From assembly GCA_022661535.1 (NCBI GenBank), contig JAKULF010000013.1, positions 558,001 through 622,000 of the forward strand: a stretch of DNA of 64,000 nt, in the 5' to 3' direction. Below are positions 49,191 to 61,152 of the stretch, one piece after another (the first letter of the stretch is position 1; each line of letters begins with the position of its first letter). The notes under the pieces are model-generated. The model saw only the letters and a list, made by a program, of their open reading frames with translations. It made no database searches and had not been told where the DNA came from. This DNA is from Eutypa lata (taxonomy: Eukaryota; Ascomycota; Sordariomycetes; Xylariales; Diatrypaceae). The translations under genes were made by a program, and so were the position numbers.

Positions 49191-50860
49191 TTAGGCAACC
49201 CCCTTTCTTGCGTTCGTGACCTGAACAACCATCGGTTCGCACTTCCACAGCATATAGATATTCTGATCACCCCACTCCCAGCCCATATCGCTCTTCCCTT
49301 CGGGCAGAGAGAAATTGAAGTTGAAAATCGCCCGCGCGAGGATGATCTTCAGCTCGACGAGCGCAAGGTTCTTACCAATGCAGTTGCGCGGTCCGAGCGA
49401 GAAGGGCTCGTAAGCGCTCTGGTCATCATACCCATTCCAGTTTAGCCAGCGCTCTGGGTCGAAGGTTTTGGGGTTTTTGAAATTGTGCTCCGAGCGGTAC
49501 ATAGCATAGGCCATGATGGTGACCTTGGTCTAGAACGAGACAGTTAGCAGATGGTTAAAATAGTATGTAAGGGGGTGGGAAATGACGTACGCCGCCAGGG
49601 AGGCGCTTCCCGCATACTTCGTCGCCACCTGGTGGGACGGTGCGCGGGTGACCGAAGGGGACCGCGGGTGTTAGCCGGAGACCTTCCTTGACGCAGGCGT
49701 TGAAGTAGACGAGCTTGTTGGTAGACACGGCGTTGATTTCGTCTTCGGACTTAAACGCGGTGCGGACTTCGTTTTCAAGTTTGTGGAGAACCTCCGGATG
49801 TTGAACGAGGCAAAACGTGATTCCCGACAGGAAAGTAGCGGTTGTTTCGCCGCCGGCAACGACAAGGGCCGACAGTGTAGTGTCGATCTCTTCCCGTGAC
49901 ATCTGGGTGTTGTCCTTGTTTTCGCGCTGCATGTAGTACATGAAGTCCGGGCGTTCGGTATCCCTGCTGATACGCTTATTGACCTTCTCCACGGCATACT
50001 CATGGATTTCCCGGGGTCTCTCTAGGATCCTATCCGGCATGTACATTTGTAATAGCTTCCTTGGGAGTGCAAAAAAGCGGAAGGAGGTGATGGTAACAAC
50101 GGAAGTAAACTGTTGAATCAAAATGCTAATCCATCTGTGGTCCTTGCTATCTTCAAGGCAGCCAAAGCTCTCGCCGAAGACCAGATCACCCATGATATCC
50201 GAGGTTACCCACGCGTACCACTGATGCATATCGAGGTTCTTCTTCCCAGACTCAATGACGTCGTGAATACGGCTTATAAACAGGTCTGCGTGGCCTTGGA
50301 ACATCCCTTCCTGAGCTTGGAGAGCTTTGTCTGAGAACCCATGGTTGAGTTGACGCTTTATACGTGCATGTCCCTGTAGAGTTGGTGATGTGAGGATAGA
50401 ATAGGCACCGTTGACTGCGGGATTGAGATACATGCTCCACTTGTCGAAAGGACCATGCCCAGCTCTTGGCTGGTAGATATCTTTCCAAGCTGACCCCTCG
50501 ATGAAACTCAGTTCATCTGGTGCAATTCTAATGATCGTACCATACTTGTCGTGAAGAGCCTTGACTGTCTGAGGCAACCTACCCCTTTGGAGGTAGAAGG
50601 CATACGGCAGGCGTGTGATGGCCCATAGCCTTGGGCCTGGATACTTTGAGAGCGGGTGGAAATAGGCATAATAGATGATACTGCCAACCCAGTATAGGGT
50701 AAACTATATTTTTATCAGTGTTGCTATTCTCGCACTGACTGGCTCCCTGAGCACTTACACCAGCTACCAATCCAATAACGACAGTATTAGGGTTGAGCAA
50801 ATCAATAAATCGGCTTATAAGCCCAGAAGGCTGTTCTAGAGTGTTTTCTCCTTCCATCAT
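49191..50860 (-). CDS. Cytochrome P450 monooxygenase
   Basis: 517-aa class II microsomal P450. Exons 50860-50759, 50703-49591 and 49529-49191, all phase 0. An N-terminal membrane anchor (~residues 24-45, VVIGLVAGFTLYWVGSIIYY) is followed by the proline-rich hinge YPGPRLW. I-helix AGGETTAT, K-helix ExxR as KEGLRLTP, and haem loop FSLGPRNCIGKNLA with the axial Cys. Overall style is that of isotrichodermin C-15-hydroxylase-like fungal P450s; the substrate cannot be named. Needs a P450 reductase encoded elsewhere. It lies on the same strand as the PAQR and lipoxygenase genes upstream of it, so a lipid-derived substrate is possible. Confidence 0.94.
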
Positions 50861-51562
50861 GAAGTGTTTGAATAAGATAACAAGGAGTTAGCCAGCTAGT
50901 AGCTATGTAAGTGATAGAGATAATGCTATATCATCCACCAAGGAGCATTTCTATAGAAATAATACTGTAAGGGCCAACGTGAAAGGATATGGAGAATATC
51001 GTCCTGTCAATAGCACCAGACGGGCAATTTTATGGATCAGTCCTAGCTTGGTATTCTCAAGACCACTGCCCTAGCCGAGGGTTTACACCATCACATGCTA
51101 TATCATGTACATCCTCCCCATGTTGATCACCTGCATGCATCATAATCCGTGTGACAATCGGATTAAACAGAGCTAGGCTCCCATCAGGACAATATAATAA
51201 TCCTAAGGCATGTCTCGTAACGACGGCGACTGATCATCGAGTAGGATTACATGTGAAACAAGGCTGGCAATGTTGGTGAGAAGACACTCTGTATGACTTG
51301 GCGGAGTTAGAAGGAATTCCGGAGTTGGATGGATGATAGTCTGCGCAGCAAGCCACATTTTAATCCTTATATAAAAAGGTGTGTCTATTGTAATACATAT
51401 TGATAAGCAGATAATACATAGAATTTACGATTCGGTACATTGTAGCTATGTATTCAATTGTGTAGTTTACCCCTGTCCTGATTTGAGTAGTACCAGCTTA
51501 CACCGTTACACAACCATACGTAAACGTCCCGCCCAACAGTTCCGGCGATATAGCATCATGTC
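50861..51562. other. Intergenic region, P450 promoter
   Basis: 702 bp between the P450 start and the PAQR stop, both minus strand. AT-rich and without an open frame of interest; must include the P450 promoter. Confidence 0.55.
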
Positions 51563-52618
51563 TCACATCAGCAAGTGATGTTGCATCAGAGACTTTCTCA
51601 GGCCTAGTAGATGTATGATTTGTGCTACATTGACGAGCACATGGAAGATCTGATGGCTAGCACCCTATGTTTTGTCAGCTAGATCATCAGCCGCAGCTGA
51701 CCGTGGGGAACTTACCCAGACATCAAAGATTCCGCTCCAATACTTCTCAGGGATGCGATTGACGTAAAACACCGTTCCTAATAAGTAAAAAGCGGATTGC
51801 GCAATCACGTACTCCAATGAGAAGCCGTCTAATGTAAGAGCTGGTGACAGTGCAGCATGAAGGATTGGTGCGAATCCGCTAGCCCCTAAAGCAATGAAGA
51901 CGGCAGCTCTGGGAATCGGCATCAGCTTAGCCCAATACAATCGACGGATCACATACCTGAAGTGTGCAGCTCGTGGCCCATCCGCACTGGGGTCAAGCAG
52001 AGCCCAAAACACTGCTAAACCACAAGCTAGGATGATGGTGATGTAGAACTTGGCGAGCCGGGGTTGTTCATAAAGACCGAAGTATGCTGCAGAGATGCAT
52101 GTTGAGGTGATGTTTGATGCAATACCAAGGTAATCTAGCTTCAAGCAACGCCTCGAGACACCCTCCGAGTGGCAGCTTACACAATGATAGAAGGCCTTTG
52201 AAGGTGTCAGTTGGATTAAAAGACGAACTAGTCAAGCGAAGGGGGGCGTACCTACGGAGAACATGCAGCAAATAGTAGCTCCTATCAGGTATGTCTGAAC
52301 GGCCCTCAAGTCTACTTCTTTGAAGGAATAGCCGCCATGGAGGGCAGGAAAGGTCGCCCAGATTGTCATGGCTAGGAAAAATAGTCCGGCACTCAAGTGA
52401 GACCAAATGTTAACTGACTCGTTGTGGATGTACCATAACGACTCTAGGCAGCCTCGAAAAGAATCTTGTTGTTTTCGGTATGCTCTGGTTATCAGTGGAT
52501 CATGTCGCATCCAACTAGGGGCTTTGGCGAGGTCGACCACTTTCGATGTTAATGATTCTTTTTGATGCTTGACGTCGACTACCATCTCTCCAACAATTTC
52601 GCTCGCAGAAAGGTCCAT
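51563..52618 (-). CDS. PAQR family seven-transmembrane protein (adiponectin receptor/Izh/haemolysin III-like)
   Basis: 314-aa polytopic membrane protein in three exons, 52618-52256, 52195-51716 and 51664-51563. Family features: RGCLESLWYIHNESVNIWSHL before the first helix, then SAFYHCVSCHSEGV after splicing, the conserved Asp in KLDYLGI, and the C-terminal SHQIFHVLV. The His and Asp positions are those that bind zinc in this family. Seven hydrophobic segments follow one another from about residue 90 to 300. PAQR proteins include receptors and ceramidase-like hydrolases and affect lipid and zinc homeostasis in yeast (Izh). The upstream in-frame start would be a GTG, so I used ATG at 52618; an unseen 5' exon is possible. 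It lies between a P450 and a lipoxygenase on the same strand. Confidence 0.9.
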
Positions 52619-53344
52619 GTTTAGAGGTAGTAGTTGCTGTAGCTGGTTGTTTCCTTGCTGGCTTTCCTTGGAGTTAGAATGTGACACATGATATAACTAG
52701 TAATTCAACCCGTTTTTCAGCTTGATGCAGTGAAAACGCGCCAAAAACGCCTCATAGGGCTCTTGGTTTACGCAGAACCAATAGAACTTTCACAAACCCT
52801 ATCATCCGGAGATAAATGCACTATCAGAAAAGAATAGTGTTGACAAGATCTAGGACTTATGCTAACTCCCGCATTCCTACTCAAAGCCGGACAGATATAT
52901 TCTTGCTTACTATAAACCCCACGTAAGCAGGAAGCCCAACACGAGAGATGCATATACTGTTAAGCCACAGGCTAGGATATATTCCTTCTCCACCTGGGAT
53001 TATATACGATGACGCATGGGACTTTCCGCTTTGCCGTTGCGCGGCTGAAATGGGAATCAACTGACTAATCATAATTGCGATTAGTAATAATTAAAGGAGC
53101 TGAAAATATAGTCGATGGCAAAGCGATTGGTATAGGATATCATGTTTTGCATGTGAGCTATCGGAGTTTTTAAAATACGTTATTTCAATACCAAGGACGC
53201 CGTCCTCGATATGATCATGTAAATATGTATGTAGTTATCTACAATACACTCGAAAGTTCCTCCCCCTTCTCTCCAGCTTCTGCTATAGAGTATCTTAAAA
53301 AATGAGAAAAGTTATCTACCTATACCATGTAAGCAAGTATCTAG
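52619..53344. other. Intergenic region, PAQR promoter
   Basis: 726 bp between the PAQR start and the lipoxygenase stop. No gene or repeat was seen. Confidence 0.5.
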
Positions 53345-55231
53345 TTACACGCTTAGAAAGAACGGAATCTGTGCAGGATCCATTGCCTTCCACACGAATG
53401 GCATGCCTTGACACAGACCATCCCCATCGAAGGTCTTGTCATTGATCTGCTCGCTGATCTCATTCATGTCCATCATAAAGCGTTCGTTCGCAAAGATGGC
53501 TTCTCTCCGCCCTCGTGCCAGTAGCGTCTTGTCATCGAACATATGTAGCAATGTTTCCTGGCTCTGCACTAGCTGAGGCCTGTTAAAGCGAGCCAACAGC
53601 GCAATCTGTTCAACAGACTTCTGCTCGTTGGGCAAAAAGCGAAGCAGGTCTTTGACGCCCTTTTCTTCAGGCAGAGGGGCGTAAAGAGCAGCCGGATGTA
53701 GGGGAAGAACCCCTGAAGTAGCCACAGGCTCACCTGAATTCAGCACGTGATGGGAAACTCCACCGAGCCAAGCGATATGAGTGATGATATCGACGAGGGT
53801 CTCAACTCGCTCTATAGGAGCAGGTGGGAAATCGGTAACCATAGCAGGGCCGTTTGCCTCTTTGATCCAAGCTTGGACTTCCCAGTCTAGTGCAAGCATT
53901 GCATCAGCCTCGTAGTAAGCCGCCACAAAGGACTGCACAAATCGTCTGATGACAGGGAATATCCGCGAGCCGTCTTCGTAAAATGGGAAATGAGGTAGGT
54001 CAGGGCCGTATGTGCTGTTTAGCAAACCTCGTTGCCGTAGGTTCTCTTCGAAATAGTTGGATCTGAAGGCACCAGCTACGGGATAAAAGTCGGTAGCGAA
54101 TTGTCGCACTCCGTTGTTATTGACAGCAAACGACTGGTCGAAGTAGCCACCCTCGTTGAAGAGTACGGTCTCTCCGACCGGTCGTATCGCGTATGCTTGA
54201 TACATGAGGCGGTTGAGAAGTGCAAGTATGGGATGGTTGCCACTCATTGTACGGAGAGCCGCCTGGTGGACAATCTCCGCTACAGCGTGTGAGTTTGCGA
54301 GATGGTAAATTTGCCCGTGGAAGAGGTCGTTTTGGTTGAACATGGCTTTTGCCAGTAGCCAGTCGTTTTCCTCGTCTAGTGGTGTGTAAATCAAATCGCT
54401 GCCCACATTTGTTTTTATGGCTAGGGGTAGTAGTTGATTCAAGATAGCATCCAGATAGAAATAGGCTTGGCAGCCAGCAACATATTTGCCTTCGGTTACA
54501 GGATAGTCCTTCTGGTAGCTGTGATCTACAAAGAACAGCCGCCCGGCTTCGTGAAGAGCCGTAACTCCCGTTCCGGTAAGAGTCATGACGGTTTCGTCAT
54601 GAATCTGGAAAGGTAAAACGTCGGCTGTGGGATGCAGCCGACGAATGGCATAAGGATTTGTCGATAGTCGCTCCATAGCAAAGAGCAAGTCCGAGGTGAA
54701 GTTGGTAAACTCTCCGCGAGCAATGCCTGTAGGCACCGAGCCTTGCCACTGTCCGTCATAAAGAGTTCGATAATCTGATAGTTCTTTTATACCCCCAGCC
54801 TATGTAACATTAGTATGAGTTATGAGTTATGATATATGATGTTTTGGGACCCATACGCTTTGAATATTGCTAAGTGCAGCAGCTGCTTCCTCGCTGACAG
54901 TATTGACAAGCCATGCTGCATCCGCATACCACTTGTCCTGATGTTGCTGTACCATAGCATCACCAAGGACTCCAGCGGGAAAGTAAGAACTATTCCCCAG
55001 TCGGGAAGGGCCGTATAAAAACCCATTTTTCCGGACTTCCACTTCTCTTCTTCGATAGGAAGGGTCCAAGTCTTCACTGGGAAGTAGTAACCTTTGTATA
55101 GGCGAGGTGACTGGCAATTGAGGACCCAGCCATGATTGCCCACGTAACTTAGATGATAGGGGTTGCAGGTTGGCTAGCGGTAGACCTGCTACAGCTGGAA
55201 CTGCCAAAACAAGATGTATGAATGAAACCAT
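53345..55231 (-). CDS. Secreted fungal lipoxygenase (manganese-lipoxygenase-like)
   Basis: 609-aa lipoxygenase that dioxygenates polyunsaturated fatty acids to hydroperoxides. Exons 55231-54857 and 54799-53345, joined in phase 0. N-terminal signal peptide (MVSFIHLVLAVPAVAGLPLA), no PLAT domain, and several N-glycosylation sequons, all as in secreted Mn-lipoxygenases of plant-pathogenic fungi (~600-618 aa). Metal ligands: two His in FHGQIYHLANSHAVAE, His and Asn in GGVSHHVLNSG, and the C-terminal Val of PFFLSV, whose carboxylate is a ligand. Whether the metal is Mn or Fe cannot be read from sequence with confidence. It is divergent from the haem-thiolate peroxidase gene across 874 bp, and on the same strand as the PAQR and P450 genes. 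Confidence 0.95.
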
Positions 55232-56105
55232 GATGGCACGTAAGAACGAAGGGGATTACTCAGGAACGACGAAATGAACGTAGAAGAAAGGGGGCGTTCG
55301 CTCGTTATAGATGACTCATGACTGGCCTAAGATCAGACTGATCCCTTAGAGGGATAAGAAGATTGTAAACCATCGCCATGATAAACCACACACACTCACG
55401 CATCTTGGCAGCTATTACAGGATTCAAAATCAGGCAGTAGATACAATTCAGTCAGGAATTCTTACGCGCCAACTTAGCACGTTAGCATATGCAATGTTCA
55501 TAGCAGGCGGGTTTTGAAGCGATCTTACTAGGCGATTCCTATGTCCATCCCATCACTGGTTTAAACATACGAGTACCTACTCTACACACGAGATATGCAT
55601 CCCTGTGCCGTGCGTTTACGTGTGTCGTACAATAACTCTGTGGCGTATAAGCACGCCCGGGTAGCATACTAATAGTGCTGTGCCTCATTTGAGTCAGCCG
55701 TGAGATTCTAGAACAGCGCCATCAACCCTGAGTACGCCTGGGTTATCTTAGTGCTATGATCGGTGGTGTGAAGAGTACAAATGTTAACCTACCTAGATAC
55801 TTAGTGAGTATGTAGTTATTCTCAGGATATTGTTATGGCTATTCTATATCTTCAAGATGGCCGCGTCTGTTGCTAGGATGAGGCAAAGAAATGGACCCTG
55901 TTGAAGATTGGCGGGTGTATGTCCAGTATGCAAGCCTTTGTTACACAAGGAATCCTTCAACGATCCTGACGGTGTCCATGGGGATCTAACAAACTCCGGC
56001 CTAGGTTTCGGAGGTAATAGCTTATCCGCCGATTTAGCGAAGTGCCAGCATCAGCTATTAGACTTTGTATCTCATGCTTGAGCTTCGACCTTCTGATCAC
56101 CTCCT
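55232..56105. other. Divergent promoter region of lipoxygenase and peroxidase genes
   Basis: 874 bp separating two divergent genes for secreted oxidative enzymes. No open frame or obvious repeated operator was seen. Confidence 0.6.
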
Positions 56106-57161
56106 ATGATTAACAGAATGTGCTTTTCAATGAGAACACTTATTTTGCTAAGTGCAATACGCACTACTCTATCAATACCATCATGGCCGGAGCAAGAGCC
56201 GCTGGTAGGGATCCAAGATCAGAAGGCAATCGGACATAATGACCTCTTCTTTCCGAATCCAGAGCATCCAATTCCGTACAAGATCCCGTTCACATGGGAC
56301 GAGGGGAAACACTACCATGAAAAGCATAGCAACGGGTCTGAGAACGGGCACTACCGGAGGTCATCGTGCCCTGCCATGAACACTCTTGCGAACAGAGGAT
56401 ATATCAACCGAACAGGACGGAACATTAGCTATGACGAGATAGCACAAGCTGCAAGAGTCGTCTGGAACTTCGGCGATGAGAATGTAAGTTACCTGGCCAT
56501 GGGATAAAACCTGGCGACTTGCTGCTGACTTGCGTAGATCTTGGTCGTACTAGGCCCAACGAGAATGAACCACCCAGGACTAGACCGAATAGACCTGGAC
56601 ATGCTAGCGGATGACAAGGTTCAATACGACACGAACTGCCCTGCTGCGCCAACCAGGAACGACCGCGAGCTCGGAGACAATGTCAACATGAACATGACCC
56701 TCTTCAACCAGCTCATCGCCGCTTCCAAGGACGGGGAGACGCTATCGTTCGAAGACGCGGCCGAGCACCACCACCGGCGCCACAACGACTCCAAGGCCAA
56801 CAATCCACATTTCCGCTTCGGGAACCAGATGGCGATCTGCTCGCTGGCGCAGTACGGCAATATGTTCGGGGTGCTAGGGCGAGCGGGCAAGCACGGCCTC
56901 AATACGCTCTATGTTGAGGATGTGAAGAAGTTCTACCTCGATGACGATTGGCCGGTTGGATATGCGCGTCGAGAGATGCCGTACTATTCGCCGGAAGCGA
57001 ATAGTTACATCGACAGAATGTCACTTCACATAGGATATCAGATCCAGAGGCCATATCCACCTGGTGACAAGGATGGTATTGATGTCGAGCCAGAGACAGC
57101 CAAGTTTGAGCTTGGTAGAAGGTGCCCAGCGTTGGAGGACAACCGGGGCTCGGAACTATAA
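56106..57161 (+). CDS. Haem-thiolate peroxidase (chloroperoxidase/unspecific peroxygenase family)
   Basis: 333-aa secreted haem-thiolate peroxidase in two exons, 56106-56483 and 56538-57161. Enzymes of the family use H2O2 or organic hydroperoxides for halogenation, hydroxylation or epoxidation. A hydrophobic signal segment (RTLILLSAIRTTLS) follows a short N-terminus; Met at 56118 or 56130 could also be the start. The proximal haem ligand is the Cys of SCPAMNTLANRGYINR, a variant of the family PCP motif with Ser in place of the first Pro. Downstream, ISYDEIAQAA and FEDAAEHHHRRHNDSK followed by NPHFRFG fit the family's distal side; I cannot fix the acid residue with confidence. It belongs to the shorter peroxygenase-like group. 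It shares its promoter region with a lipoxygenase, whose products are hydroperoxides. Confidence 0.92.
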
Positions 57162-57442
57162 TATAGTTAGATTTTAGAGGTGCTTCTGGCTAGAAAGACA
57201 AGTTATACACAACTGTTGTCACAGGAGCTACGGGTTTAATTGAGCTCGTGGTATAGTGTATCCGTTATCTCGGCTGTAGATCTCAGTTGTAGACATACAC
57301 GAGCCCGCGGAAGTCTGGAGTGTGTACATGATGATCGGCCCCTCTCATTGAGAAATCGAACTCAGAGACTCTGATAGCAGTAATTGATGAAGTAATACAC
57401 ATTTGAAGGCTATGCTAAGTAACATGCACATGTCCGAGCTCC

Positions 57443-58271
57443 CTACAGCTTCGGACCCCTAGGCTTCTTAGGATGGGCTTTTGCCCACTCGGCCCTCCTC
57501 TGGTTGGTGATCTCGCTCTTTTCATAAAGTGCTGCATGAAGATTCGCGTAAACTCCGCCTGCCTCAATCAGGTTCGCAGGCTTTCCCTTGGAGTAGTCAA
57601 AGAAGACTACCCATCCATTCGACTCGGCGACGGGGGCCTGCTGCCTTAGCGACCACATGGTAGTTGTGACGTGGTATCGGTCGGGCTTGACTTCATCCAA
57701 TCTATTCGCAACGATAATCTGGAAAGATCTTAGTAATGAAGGGCTTTCGCATCGTCTGGGGCCGTACTCACCGAATCTGGGTATGATACTGGCCTCTTTA
57801 TGTCTATGGTAGAGGACTTCACAATGACACCGATACCTCGCACCTTCATCAGATCTTGAAACTTATCCTTCAGGTGTTCCTCGAAGCTTTCGAACAGTCG
57901 GAAATTGCAAGCCGAAGCATAATGAGGGAACCCAGCGTTCATTATGTGGCCCCATGGGTCTTGATCTACGTCGCGTTCTGAGTCAGTATATGCTGTTTTC
58001 ATGAAGCCTCAAGAGGCCGCGACCCGAAGAAACCGCCTGATAGGGGAATGGGTAGGTAGCTTTTGAAACCAGTTAGAGCAGGAAATAGGGTGTATTCCAT
58101 ATACTCACCATCTGCCCATACCACTCCGTGCTCCATCATAGTAGCCTCATCGTAGCCTTGCTCAATCGCCTGCTTTACTATCTTCTCCCTCAGTGGCTTG
58201 TAAAGCTCTCCACCTCCTGGAGCGTGATACGAAGACGCTTCTAGTTGAGTTTTAAATTTGACCGCTGCCAT
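57443..58271 (-). CDS. 4HBT-like acyl-CoA thioesterase (hot-dog fold)
   Basis: 210-aa protein in three exons, 58271-58109, 57965-57772 and 57718-57443; phases agree. The middle contains DQDPWGHIMNAGFPHY, the Asp/Gly-His-x-Asn active-site pattern of 4-hydroxybenzoyl-CoA thioesterase-like hot-dog enzymes. It then has the long helix FRLFESFEEHL and the strand IVKSSTIDIKRPV, as in fungal thioesterase/thiol ester dehydrase-isomerase proteins. It should hydrolyse an acyl-CoA thioester. The C-terminal tail (HPKKPRGPKL) is basic. No clear targeting signal. Its place next to lipoxygenase and peroxidase genes suits a fatty-acyl substrate, but such enzymes are common and the link is inference. Confidence 0.85.
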
Positions 58272-59426
58272 TGCTATTATTTACTTCTATAATAAAGGAA
58301 TCGTGTCTGTTCTACAAGATTGGTAGCAGAATGGGCTTCGTGAAGTTGACATAGGCAGCGCAACCTTCCACCAGTCTAGGTACGAAGTAGATTAGAAGTT
58401 GATCTGTGGTCGGGTTCTAGTCTTACTTCCCCATCCCTACCCATCAGCCTACATAACCCTCCCTATAACCCCGCAAACAAGCAATGACTGGTGGCATATC
58501 AAGTGGTGGCTGTGATTTAGCTGACAACCCCCTGTTTGAAGGAAGGGAGACCTGGTCTCGACTTTCAGGTGAGATGTCAGCTTGAAAGGCCCCGCTAACT
58601 TAAGTTACCATAGCTAGCGGTCCCGAGTAAGACCCGCTCTTTTAGGGCGCCTCCCGAGGTAAATAAAAACGGGTCCACAGCTGCGGGAGTGGTCCACATG
58701 GTGTAGATAAGGAACATACATGTATGTATCGTAAAGTAGATTGATCTGATCTGACATGTCACGTATAGCAGGTAACAATATGGCACTTAAAGTAGTGAGA
58801 AGATGGCATTCTCTCAAGAGTTACCTCGGCATCTACGTCTAGATCCACTTCAAGCAAAAATGCCAACCTTTGTATGGTTGGAAACCAGTTTGTGTCACTT
58901 TCCGCTTTAATAAGGCTGCACTACGGCTTGACACTGGCCCCGGCTGGCTTACAGGGATTGGCATTCTTAACACCATTCCTACCACGATGCATACCTACCT
59001 CTAGAAGTTGGAAAGTTTTAGATGTTAGGGATAGAATATCGATTACTCGTGTTAGGCTTGCCGTGGCCGTCTAGCTGCGTGTATTTGAATCCATTCATTA
59101 CGAATGTTGCGTCATGAACTCCTTACCTATCACGGCCCATCTTCATACCGACCAAGCTTGTACTTCTTTCCTTTACTGAATCAATGTAGCTCAATGTCTT
59201 ATTTGTACCCAACTTGGACGCCGAGAATCCCTTGAACGTGTTTAGGTGGTCCGGCAGTCACGGTAGTCCGCTGTCTCCACGATCCTGGAGGACGTTTATA
59301 GGCAATCGCTCGAACTCTTCACAACAGGGTAGCCATCATCCAAAAGCTTAGCTAGATCCATTAGCCTAATCCACACAATTGTGTAAATGAACCTCTTTCA
59401 ATCCTGCCTTCAACAACCTGATAGCA
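58272..59426. other. 1.2-kb divergent intergenic region
   Basis: Between the divergent starts of the thioesterase (minus) and the MFS transporter (plus), so it contains both promoters. No gene or repeat was seen. Confidence 0.55.
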
Positions 59427-61152
59427 ATGACATCGCACTCTCGGCAGGCCGCCGGGTCGTACCCGATGGAAAACCTCGAGATCAATGCTTCTGCTTGGCA
59501 ACCTTCATGGGACGAGCCACCAACACCACAATCAGCCAAGCCATCAGCCTGGTCTGAGAATAATAAGACAGTATCGGTGAAGCAGTCGATAAACTCATTA
59601 ACGCCATTGCCATTGGGACCTCACCTTCAGAATAAACTCGATGCTATCACAGACTGGGATGGTCCTACTGACCCGGCCAACCCCAAGAACTGGAGTCTTG
59701 GGTCAAGGATATACCATACGCTGCTTCCGGCTTTGTATGGCTTCTCCGTGTAGGTCCTGCCCAATTCTTCCCTCTCCGCCCACCCGATCATCGTCAAGGT
59801 CACCCATCCACTAACAAGGTCCCCCAGATCCCTTGGCACATCCATCTACTCACCAGGAGTATTCGTCGTCGAAGATGAATTCCACGTAAGCCAGCCGGTA
59901 GCGCTCCTCGGGCTCTCCCTGTACGCACTCGGTCTTGCCCTGGGACCGGTGATCGGGGCGCCCATCTCAGAGACCCGGGGTCGCAAGGCCGTTTACCTGA
60001 TCACGCTGCCCATATTCCTGCTATTCACCATGGGCGCGGGCCTGGCGAGGAACATCGAAACCCTAATCATATGTCGCTTTCTCTCCTCGACCTTCGGGTC
60101 GCCCGCCCTGGCCGTCGGCGCGGGCACCATCGCCGACATCTGGGATATGGAGCACGGCGGCGGGCTCGCCACCGTCCTCCTCACGTCCACGTTCTTCCTC
60201 GGCCCCAGCCTGGGACCCCTCATCGGCGGCTACACCATGGAGACCCGCGGGGACTGGCGCTGGCTCATGTGGGTTATGATGCTCATAGCGGGTCCGATCG
60301 GTTTACTGGCACTCCCCAGCAAAGAAACGAGCAAGAAGATCATACTCGCGCAGCGAGCGAAAAGGCAAGGTCTGCCCGGACCGCCGAAACCGCCGCCCGC
60401 GGCCGCGCTGAAGATGCTACTCGTAGTCACGCTAGGGCGGCCCCTGAAGATGTTGACCACGGAGCCGATCGTGATGAGCTGGGCCTTGTACCACTCGTTT
60501 GTGTTCGGCGTGTTGTTTGCGTTCTTCGATAGCTACCCGTTCGTGTTCATCAACGTCTACCACTTCTCGGCCGGCCAGATCGGGCTGGCGTTCTTGGGCG
60601 TCTTCGTCGGGACGTTGCTTGCCGTCTTCACTTTCGCGCTCATCGACAAGATCGTGTACCAGAAGAAGAAGGCGGCCTGTGCGCCTGCGAAGCCACCGCC
60701 CGAGGAGAGGCTCTACGTGAGCATGATGGGCGCGTTCGGGATCCCCGTCGCTTTGTTCTGGTTTGCGTGGACGGCGAGGGCTGATGTGCATTTCATGGTG
60801 CCCATCATAGCAGGCATTCCATTCGGATGGGGGACGGTGACGCTTTTTGTGAGTTACACTTCCCATCCATCCAATAGTATCTGGCTAACAGACATATAAT
60901 TAGCTCGGTGGTATGACATTCTTACTCGATACGTATGGTGCAATGTATGGAGCCTCTGCAATAGCTGCGAATGGCCTCTTGCGTTACTCTTTTGGGGCCG
61001 CATTCCCCATGTTTACGATCCAGATGTACGAGAAGCTTGGAATACCATGGGCTACTAGCTTGCTTGCATTTATTGGGATAGGTATGCTGCCGATACCGTT
61101 CGTATTGTATAAGTTTGGACCCGCTCTACGGGCGAGGAGCTCCTTCCAATGA
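59427..61152 (+). CDS. MFS transporter, DHA1 drug:H+ antiporter type
   Basis: 530-aa twelve-helix exporter in three exons, 59427-59749, 59828-60848 and 60904-61152. The cytosolic N-terminus ends with WDGPTDPANPKNWS, the signature run-in of the fungal Flr1/Tpo/Mdr1-type DHA1 family. Motif A appears as GAPISETRGRKAVY and the antiporter motif C as LGPSLGPLIGGY. The central loop is rich in Lys/Pro. Motif-bearing parts are continuous only after splicing (VSLGTSIYSPGV across intron 1; LFLGGMTFLLDTYG across intron 2). It probably exports a small hydrophobic or cationic compound from the plasma membrane. It could serve the adjacent lipid-oxidation genes or act as a general drug pump. Confidence 0.93.
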
